Shown: positions 8,252 through 15,184 of the stretch, piece by piece
Layout: each line of letters opens with the position of its first letter
Position numbering within the stretch: position 1 is the first letter of the stretch
The notes under the pieces: model-generated
What the model saw: the letters and a program-made list of their open reading frames with translations, nothing else
Told to the model about the DNA's origin: nothing
Databases searched by the model: none
DNA from: Paraglomus occultum
Taxonomy: Eukaryota; Glomeromycota; Glomeromycetes; Paraglomerales; Paraglomeraceae
Assembly: GCA_910592205.1 (NCBI GenBank)
Contig: CAJVPJ010000878.1
Coordinates: forward strand, 1 to 15,184
Length of the DNA stretch: 15,184 bases
Direction: 5' to 3'
Position numbers and translations under genes: made by a program

Positions 8252-11200
8252 TGGCCTGCGTTTGACAAAATTGTTTGATTATACATGCGCCATCTCAATC
8301 GTGATAGTATTAGCATCACACAGATTACGCCAAGAAAAAAAGATTTTATGCGATAATAATACCGCTGAATAAATAATAAATAATATGCGCATCCATTAAG
8401 TGTTGCGTTCTCACACACGTTTTTTTTACAAACGTTAGTATTATCAAATAAGGTAATACAATGATAAATGAGACGACATTGACGAGAAACCACATGAAGC
8501 ATACACACAACTTGAGGATTCTACATCTTTGTTTTATTTATTTGAAGATACTGCGTTAACCATAGCATCTATTACACTCGAATTCTAACCGAAACAAAAT
8601 TTCAGCAAAGAAGTTATTTACCAGACAAGTTTTTTTTGTGATGTGAGTATTACTTGTATTGTATAGACATTGCTGAGAACAGGCAATGTAGGTTTGCTAG
8701 ATAGTTTGGTAAATAAATTACAAAAATCAAGAAACACTTACTTTTGTCAACCTCAGTATAAAGTTTTTCACCAACACCTTTTATATTCGAATACAAAAAG
8801 TCTTATTTACTTACTCAAAAAACATCTGTATCAAAAATAGAATAAAAGACAACATTTTGCAAACTAATTCATACTTAATAACGAATTCTTCCTCCCGGAT
8901 AAACATTCGTTTTAAAGCATCCGGAAATTTTACTATATGTTATATTAACAGTACGTTAAAGCACTTGACGTTTTGGATTTCTATTTTTAAACCAGAAATG
9001 AGAATAATTTCAAACTTTGAATAGCTGCCAGTCCCATCTACTCACGACATGTGCGTCACAAGCCATTTATTCCATTGGTCTAAGACAGCACTCTTGAACA
9101 TTGTTTTATTATTTGATAGACAACATCGATTTTGCATCGATAACACAGCAATTATTGGCTTTTTCAACAAAATCTAAGGTGTTGTATAGACCGTTGAAGA
9201 ACTATAGATTAAAGGAAATAATTTTCTTATATCGATATTACCGAATGTTATGGTCTTATTAGGCTAATTTACAACAGTATTGCAATAGGTCGTTAAATAG
9301 GTTTGCCGAGCATAAACTGCCAATGCGTAAGACACACACATTCGACAAAGTAATCACCATATAAACGATATTTTAACACTATTTTTTGCCACTAGTGACT
9401 CTAGTTTAAAGTTTTACCGCAAAACTAGAAAACCTGAGACTACGCGACAAAGTGTAGACACGAATAATGTGAAAAAGATTTACAAGATTACGAATACTTT
9501 TTTCGTAAAAAGCCAGAAATCTAGGAATGACATAGAAGGGATATCTGTGCATACACCTCCAGAGATTTTTTCACTGATGTGTTTATTTAAGTTAGTATAT
9601 TAAAAAAACGGGTTGTTTATCTTGATCAAATATTAAGACTTACGTGTATCAACTTTATATTTAAAGCAAACTAATATTGCGGTCGGAAGAACATTTTAGA
9701 ACATTTCAGCTAGGATAACTTTTGATCGAAGCCTTCATAATGTAATTTTAGCAATTTATTAATATGATTTGCGTGTTTACGCTGCTGTTGTTTATGCGTG
9801 GCCGAGCTGTGCCATGACAAATCGGATATTCTGACGCAAACGAATGTCTTTGTCAAACTAGCAACATATTGTTGGGACATAAGTTTTCACATAGAGTTCA
9901 ATATTGGTTACCATAATGTGTTAGCCAAAGAGGTACATGTACGTTTATGTAACAAAACTTTGAAACCAATTTATTATTCTAACTTATTCCGAGTGTATTT
10001 AATATTAACGCTTATATGTTATGTAGCATAAATTATTATTTCTGAGCCCGATAATTGATATCTTCTAAATTTAAATTGCATGTTGGCAGTATGCTGCTAA
10101 TCAATTACCATTCAAATTGTTTAAATCTTAAATCTTTGAGACTTAATTTAGCACATAATTAGTAGCATGTTTGTTTAACTGTATAAGTTATTGTTTATAA
10201 ACGTAAATTGTAAACTATTATTGTAATAGTAATAACAGTTAACGTCCAAGTTAACACTTATTTCGTACATCAAGCATACTTTGCACTAATCGTTAACGTT
10301 GGCTAAAATTAACTTGCACAAACATTTTTGTGAATAATTATTAAATTGATATGTTTAATTTTAATTAAACAAGATTTTGAAAAATATGTTCGTCTTTCTC
10401 GAACATTGATCCAACAGACAATTGTGTATTGTCACATTTATGCTGCAAACACTTTATTATTGCTGTAAATTTAGGATAAACAAATACATTTTGAACTTCC
10501 TTGAAGTATTCCGTACGAGTAATTTTTTACCCTTAAGAAATTCTTGCATAGTAACTATGCTTCAGTTCTGTTCTGGACAAAGTTGTTTAGTTGAGGACGA
10601 TTATATAGACAACTATTACAGTTACTTATATACTCCCACAAAATTGATACGCATGCATAGTTAAATAACTGTTTGTATAAGTGACGCTAAAAACAATTTT
10701 AATAAAGACATTTCTCACAAACAATTAAAGGTACGACTAAACCTGCTTTGGGTGAGAATAATAAATAAGAATACTCGGTTTTTGTACAACGTTTGAATAG
10801 TATTCAGACTCGAACGTACTGTGTATCTGTCTCTTCATTATTTTTAATCAAGTTAATTTTGGGCAAACTTTTTTTAAACTCGTTTTGTGTGAAAAAAAAA
10901 AATTTAGTTTTAAGACAAATTTGACACATTCTGCCACTTTTCAATTTACTAGTAAATTATAAAAACTTTTTTCGAAAAATTTGTTATACCATATTTACTG
11001 TAAGCTGTAACTTTGTACTGTTGTAAAACTGATTGTTTGTACTTCTCGAAATTAATCCTATTATCGCTGTTTTCAAATTATAGATTTGGTGTACTTTTTG
11101 AGTATACTCACATGAAAACGAATGCACTGGCCATCCACATGCTAATATAATTATAAAACAAAAATGGCAACCCGATTAGATTTGATATGTATTTTTCAAG

Positions 11201-11783
11201 TATTAGTTATAAACCATCAACGTCAAATATTAAATGCAGCTTAGGTAGCTATCTTATCTTCCAATACTATAATTTTAAAGATAATCTTATTGAAAAAAAA
11301 TAATAATTTATTTAAGAAAAAATGAGTGTTAAAGTAGTTTAAAGTCACTAAAAATTACTTGCATTTAACTAAGGGTAAAAAAATGAAAATGACAGCTTCA
11401 TTTACAACGGCTAAAATTCAAGATTAATGAATGATTGCTCCTATAATTATTAGATTGACAATTTATTTACCAAACAGCTAATATTTAACAGCACAAGAGT
11501 ATGAGCCTATACTTTAATAATAAAAATTATAATGAGCTGCATTCAAAATAAGCCCTAAATTCATTAATATTAATTGGAAATGTAAGCAGAAATGGTAGTA
11601 CCTTTACTTCCCATGTAACCAAACAACACAGTGCAAATATTCATATAAAACTTTAATTATAATTGATATATCTTTAATATTATAAATTGTTTAATTAATC
11701 TGCTATTTACTACATCAAATATCTCCAAGATTATTCTTCTTATATTTAGTATAAAAATCGATAATTTGTATTTGGCAAATGCA

Positions 11784-11789
11784 TTTATT
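11784..11789 (-). promoter_or_regulatory. Possible poly(A) signal of the Sel1 gene
   Basis: AATAAA on the - strand, about 50 nt downstream of the TAA stop at 11841-11839. Spacing fits a 3'-end signal, but the motif is common in AT-rich DNA. Confidence 0.3.
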
Positions 11790-11838
11790 ATCCGATTTAC
11801 TATTTTTATAATTTTGTGTAGAGTGTTCTGTATTAATC

Positions 11839-12641
11839 TTACTTCTTACCACCTTTATACAGCTCAATCTTCTCCCTTATTTTTTCCTTTACTTCTGACC
11901 CATTTTCATAAAAAGTATACACCTTACTTTTTGCTTTACTATATCCTTGCTCAGCTGCCTTTTCATAAAATTCAAGTGCCTTTTTAATATTTGCTTCTAC
12001 CCCAACCCCATTTTCATAATACAGACCAAGCATATATTGTGCATTGGATTTCCTCTTTTAACTCCTAACTGACACAAGTCAATTACATTATTAATGTTAA
12101 AATCACCTCCTCTCGTTCTACTATAATGCCTACTGTTTTTAACTTGTATTGACATATGTGCTCGTTTCACTGCACTCTGATATAACTCAGCTGCTTTTTG
12201 TTCACTTTTTTCTACTCCAGTTCCATTAGTATAACACACAGCAAGATTATATTGAGCACTGGCATCTCCTTGTTCAGCAGCTTTTTCACACCATTCAACT
12301 GCTTTTTGTTCACTTTTTTCTACTCCAGTTTCATTAGTATAACATACAGCAAGATTATATTGAGTACTGGTGTGTCCTTGTTCAGCTGCTTTTTCATACC
12401 ATTCAACTGCTTTTTGTTCATCTTTTTCTACTCCAGTTCCATTAGTATAACATAAAGCAAGATTATATTGAGCACTGGTGTGTCCTTGTTCAGCTGCTTT
12501 TTCATACCATTCAACTGCTTTTTGTTCATTCTTTTCTACTCCAATTCCATTGGTATAACATACACCAAGATTATACTGAGCACTGGTGTGTCCTTGTTCA
12601 GCTGCTCTGTGGCTTAACGCATGTTGATTCCCTTTTTCCAT
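11839..12641 (-). pseudogene. Sel1-repeat protein, frameshifted and N-terminally truncated
   Basis: The frame encodes a run of 36-residue Sel1-like repeats (TPR-like helical hairpins that act as protein-interaction solenoids). Four are near-identical (AQYNLALCYTNGTGVEK then AVEWYEKAAEQG), then a degenerate fifth, a good sixth (LGLYYENGVGVE, ALEFYEKAAEQG) and a decayed seventh ending ELYKGGKK. Repeats 1-5 are in one frame (ATG at 12641; stop TAG at 11999-11997). Repeats 6-7 are in another (stop TAA at 11841-11839). The switch falls at 12044-12045, where one missing base between the codons for GNP and AQY would explain it. The first 17 residues (MEKGNQHALSHRAAEQG) hold only the end of a repeat, and an in-frame stop lies just upstream at 12659-12657. 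No signal peptide, kinase or other partner domain is present. It is a decayed fragment, or a real gene with a sequencing error and a missing 5' exon. Confidence 0.75.
12159..12610 (-). repeat. 108-bp coding minisatellite (about 4.2 units)
   Basis: The first four Sel1 repeats are also near-identical at DNA level with a 108-bp period (units at 12590-12483, 12482-12375, 12374-12267, 12266-12159). This implies recent expansion by unequal exchange. The fifth and later units are much more diverged. Homology to the unit stops sharply at about 12606 on the 5' side. Confidence 0.85.
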
Positions 12642-12659
12642 TTCGATAGTCAATTTTTA

Positions 12660-13954
12660 AATACTATGTACTGTATGTCGAAATTAGTATTATTAAACTT
12701 TCACGCCGACGTATGCCAGTTCAGAGTTTCGCAAGGGAAAAAACACAAGCCTCCGAAATGTAGTGTAACGATAGATTAGATTGATTGTGTAAGCATTACC
12801 TTACGTACGGAGCCAGCTACAACCCGAATTTGCAGAAGGCATACTTTTATTCTACTCCTTGTGAATAATGTTCTACGTTAATTTGTGATAGTTTACTTAT
12901 CGTCAACTACCATGAATAAGGCTCCCTCATATGACGGCCATAATGTTATGCAGCCGATCCCTTATCTATCAACTATCAGCGACGTCATTATAGTACTTTA
13001 TTTGATATTATAGTTCACGATTATGTAATAACGTGGACAGTTGCTACGTGACGATTCGTAGACTATTTTGCATTCTAGTACCGTGTGTGCATGTGTGAGT
13101 TATTTAGGTTTTTGTTATCAAAAGCCGAGTCTATGATTGGCGTGAGATGATTCGGCCCAGAAAAAAAGAACGAATCTTATAATAACTTAGCTGTTTCGCT
13201 GAAATCTTTCGACAAATAGCGTCGAACTTTTTATAGTCAATAGACGGAGTTACTACTAACGTCCATGTTGGAAATTTACTGAACTGTATAGTCCTTATAA
13301 TTATTTATTCTTTTCGCAGTAATTTAAAAGCTGTACGTGTACAAATTACAGCTGTTGGTAAATAACAAATTGTTTGCAATTATGGCGGTTAAGAAATATT
13401 TCAATAGTCGAAAAATATTTTTATTTTCGTGCGCGACCCAATCAACTAATCGAGTTCTTTTCCTCAGTCGCAAAGTTCAATTATTTGAGGACAGCCTGTG
13501 AACTGCGGTCAATAAGTTTTCATTCGTAATATAGTAACACGGAGTTTTAGTTACAAAAAAGAGATAAACAGACGCACTCCGATTTCTCATCCATTATGGG
13601 CAAACATATCGGAATAACATGTGAGAGAAGATTACTAAGTCATGGACATTGCTGTAGACAAGATACACGGCGTTTGTTGTAATACATCGCCGTGGGTTAA
13701 AGGTTCAAGGCTTTCTTTACTTTCGTCGACTGTTATTTCTGATTATGTAAAGTATGTAAAGCGTATTCGCTGCGGTTTTCCGCCAGGTCTATGGCTAAGC
13801 CTTAAGCCTCGTTGTATTTCATTATTATTGACTACTACTTTTACAATTGTTCGACAATATTAATATATACAATGACACAGACGCAGATTGTGTTTTTTTT
13901 TTGCTAAAAAAAGTTAACTATAGATTAAACAGAGCGTATTAATTTTTGTTAAAG
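12660..13954. other. Non-coding stretch upstream of the Sel1 fragment
   Basis: No gene could be supported. An ATG frame at 13642-13863 (73 codons) has mixed composition and no motif. A 7-bp inverted repeat CACGGCG/CGCCGTG (13666-13672 and 13688-13694) lies inside it, as does a CGCTGCGG/CCGCC hairpin-like patch. No upstream Sel1 repeat or domain that would complete the truncated gene was found. Confidence 0.45.
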
Positions 13955-14037
13955 AGCAATCATAACAGCGACAATTATTTTGTCGACCCGCCAACAACAA
14001 TTTCACTGACAGGGTTATTTCACCGACAATGAAATTG
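13955..14037. repeat. Hairpin-rich repeat with CGACAAT motif, left copy
   Basis: There are two hairpins in a row: CGACAA/TTGTCG around TTATT (13969-13985), and CAATTTCACTGAC (13998-14010) pairing with GACAATGAAATTG (14025-14037) with one mismatch. The block resembles 15040-15095: GCAATCATAACAGCGACAAT matches GCAATTATAACATCGGCAAT, and both later carry TTTCACCGACAAT. It is a diverged direct repeat about 1.08 kb apart, flanking the small ORF and the MITE. Confidence 0.5.
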
Positions 14038-14140
14038 GAAGCGACATAAGCCAGCTTGGAATAATACGTACGTTAGATAAAAAAACGTCTTTTGAGAAAT
14101 GTCAGTTACATATGTATACTAACTACTACACAGTTCATTA

Positions 14141-14414
14141 ATGGAAACTGCAGACCAAACTTCTAAAAAACCGAAACTATTTATCCCTACTAACAACAAT
14201 AACAGCTCAGAACCTAACACAAATGCTCCAACTGAACTAATATTAATAACAGAAGAAAACTCAGTTGACCAACCCCAAACCTAAACCACGTCAACCACGA
14301 AAAAGAACCTTACGGTCAACTAAGAAAATTTCCGATATCGCAACTAACAAACTAGACTTCTCAAATATACATAACGAACCAAGAATAAATAACTTATATC
14401 TGTCGATTCCTTAA
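14141..14414 (+). pseudogene. Small frameshifted ORF with basic nuclear-type patch
   Basis: An ATG at 14141 opens 47 polar codons (METADQTSKKPKLF, an asparagine-rich run, then LILITEENSVDQPQT) to a TAA at 14282-14284. Just before that stop a second frame takes over and continues for 44 codons to the TAA at 14412-14414: PKPRQPRKRTLRSTKK, a strongly basic, NLS-like stretch, then a polar end. Protein-like composition in abutting frames suggests one ~90-residue product broken by a single-base indel near 14270-14280, or a sequencing error. A TATA-like stretch near 14110 and an AATAAA at 14483 fit a short transcription unit. No family was recognised. It lies between diverged repeats, so it may be cargo or a remnant of a mobile element. 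Confidence 0.35.
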
Positions 14415-14482
14415 ACTTATTATATATACTTTATCTCATCTTTTAAATACAATTAACCTATATATAACACTGTAAAGTTCTT

Positions 14483-14488
14483 AATAAA
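14483..14488 (+). promoter_or_regulatory. Possible poly(A) signal
   Basis: AATAAA about 70 nt after the second stop of the frameshifted ORF at 14141-14414. It is followed at 14496-14510 by a GC-rich near-palindrome (GGGGCGCAGCTCCCC), conspicuous in this AT-rich DNA. Confidence 0.3.
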
Positions 14489-14586
14489 CTAAACAGGGGC
14501 GCAGCTCCCCAAAAAACTAAACTTCTAATTCATATTCATGGTAAAGATCAACCTTATTCCGTCATTATGTTAAACCGATAACTTTA

Positions 14587-15010
14587 CAGTCGCACCTGTC
14601 TATTTGCATACTGTCGGGACCGGTAGATTTTTATGCAAATAGACAGAATATGCAAATATACGTTATCACATGATTTGATACATTATTATGTCCTCTCATA
14701 CAATACGTTATCGCAATCATTTTATGATGAAGAACACTACATCAAGCAATCAACAACGCTACCAAATCTGTTTAAAAGCAGAAAGAATTAATGAAGTGGT
14801 GTATTTGGTAATTTTTTACGCCACAATAATAATAAAATTTAGATTAATTTGGTTGATCTCTCCTTTTGTAGTATGCAATATTGCACGTTCGTTATGCAAA
14901 TAGCTAATAGGTCCCAATAAGAGACTGGGGTTCCTTTATATTTATGCAAATGCAAATGCAAATGAACAGAATATGCAAATATACGTTATGCAAATACACA
15001 GGTGTGACTG
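14587..15010. mobile_element. 424-bp MITE of Tc1/mariner type
   Basis: The terminal inverted repeats of 24 bp (14587-14610 and 14987-15010) match at 22 of 24 positions and begin CAGTCGCACCTG / end CAGGTGTGACTG. Both are flanked by TA (14585-14586, 15011-15012), the hallmark target duplication of Tc1/mariner transposons. A 34-bp internal direct repeat (14633-14666 and 14956-14989) matches at 32 of 34 positions. There is no transposase: the 14688-14903 frame has no such motif. The octamer ATGCAAAT occurs nine times (eight on +, one on - inside the left terminus). Mobilisation would need a transposase encoded elsewhere. The element at 239-325 is a relative. Confidence 0.82.
14944..14963 (+). repeat. 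(ATGCAA)3 array within the MITE
   Basis: Three tandem ATGCAA units plus AT make overlapping ATGCAAAT octamers. It is a local expansion of the motif that is repeated throughout the element. Confidence 0.8.
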
Positions 15011-15039
15011 TACTAATTACATCATAATTTAGACAGGAG

Positions 15040-15160
15040 GCAATTATAACATCGGCAATCATTTCGCAGACATAATGTTTCACCGACAATTAAACATTCA
15101 GCATTATTTCGAAATAATGCTTTTCTGGTAGTTGACTTTCGATGAAATGATTGTCGGCCA
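15040..15160. repeat. Hairpin-rich repeat with CGACAAT motif, right copy
   Basis: The left part repeats 13955-14035. At its centre is a perfect 20-bp palindrome, GCATTATTTCGAAATAATGC (15101-15120). Outer arms CGGCAATCATTTC (15053-15065) and GAAATGATTGTCGG (15144-15157) also pair, so the whole ~105 bp can fold on itself. The element probably continues past the window end. Confidence 0.5.
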
Positions 15161-15184
15161 TGAACGGACCGTTGTTTTAGCAAT

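Larger units (their letters stand above)
7727..11838. other. Four-kilobase stretch without a recognisable gene
   Basis: The stretch is AT-rich, with ORFs no longer than 86 codons, most lacking an ATG start or any protein-like composition. Small inverted repeats occur at 8124-8133/8203-8212 (ATAACAGGCA/TGCCTGTTAT) and just beyond at 8214-8251 (GTAATC/GATTAC enclosing CCGGA/TCCGG). They may be nested parts of one degraded foldback repeat. No tRNA, rRNA, snRNA or transposase remnant was recognised. Spliced genes with very short exons cannot be excluded by eye. Confidence 0.45.

Noticed and set aside
9798-10031. 77-codon open frame on +
   Set aside because: It begins at GTG and has no motif or repeat; probably chance in AT-rich DNA.
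12198-12455. + strand frame with repeats of S, F and I
   Set aside because: It is an antisense shadow of the Sel1 minisatellite; the periodicity is inherited from the - strand gene.
13660-13720. tRNA-like stretch with a stem and GGTTCAAGGC
   Set aside because: No complete cloverleaf or matching A and B boxes could be drawn.
13642-13863. 73-codon ATG frame on +
   Set aside because: No motif, hydrophobic segment or conserved context; contains hairpin-forming DNA, so coding is not supported.
1-15184. CRISPR array, bacterial operon or giant-virus genome
   Set aside because: No spaced direct repeats, no ribosome-binding sites, and very low coding density with TATA-type promoters; this fits a eukaryotic nuclear genome.

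Overview
The window looks like nuclear DNA of a eukaryote with low gene density. It is AT-rich, has no CpG depletion that I could notice, no operon structure and no ribosome-binding sites. It does have TATA-type core promoters, AATAAA-type signals and several small inverted-repeat transposable elements. Most of the 15 kb shows no coding signal. I cannot name the organism. Sel1 arrays written in this style are common in Glomeromycotina fungi, amoebae and other protists, and also occur in bacteria, so an early-diverging fungus or a protist is only a guess.

Layout. Positions 1-3340 hold a small 87-bp MITE-like element (239-325) and a larger element with ~140-bp terminal inverted repeats (970-2171), otherwise non-coding sequence. 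Positions 3345-3563 hold a doubtful cysteine-rich small ORF. The best protein-coding content is a pair of tandem paralogues on the + strand (3866-4447 and 6984-7577). Each encodes a ~195-residue protein with a proline-rich N-terminus, two membrane helices, a loop with a twin CX3C cysteine pattern, and a glutamine-rich tail. Both copies keep the same TATA box, short leader and a 20-nt stem-loop at the stop codon, while the DNA outside this ~700-bp cassette is unrelated. Between the genes, and from 7727 to 11838, I see no gene.

On the - strand at 11839-12641 lies a Sel1-repeat (TPR-like solenoid) gene or fragment of about seven 36-residue repeats, broken by one 1-base frameshift and beginning abruptly in mid-repeat. 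The right end (13955-15184) is a repeat cluster. It contains hairpins built on a CGACAAT motif, a small frameshifted ORF at 14141-14414, and a 424-bp Tc1/mariner-like MITE (14587-15010) with a TA target duplication, 24-bp terminal inverted repeats and nine copies of the octamer ATGCAAAT. The 87-bp element at the left end belongs to the same family.

No metabolic pathway links these genes. The most interesting signal is the duplicated cassette. Promoter, leader, N-terminus, membrane helices and 3' hairpin are almost unchanged between copies, yet the cysteine-framed loop has changed at most non-cysteine positions, a pattern that suggests diversifying selection on that loop.
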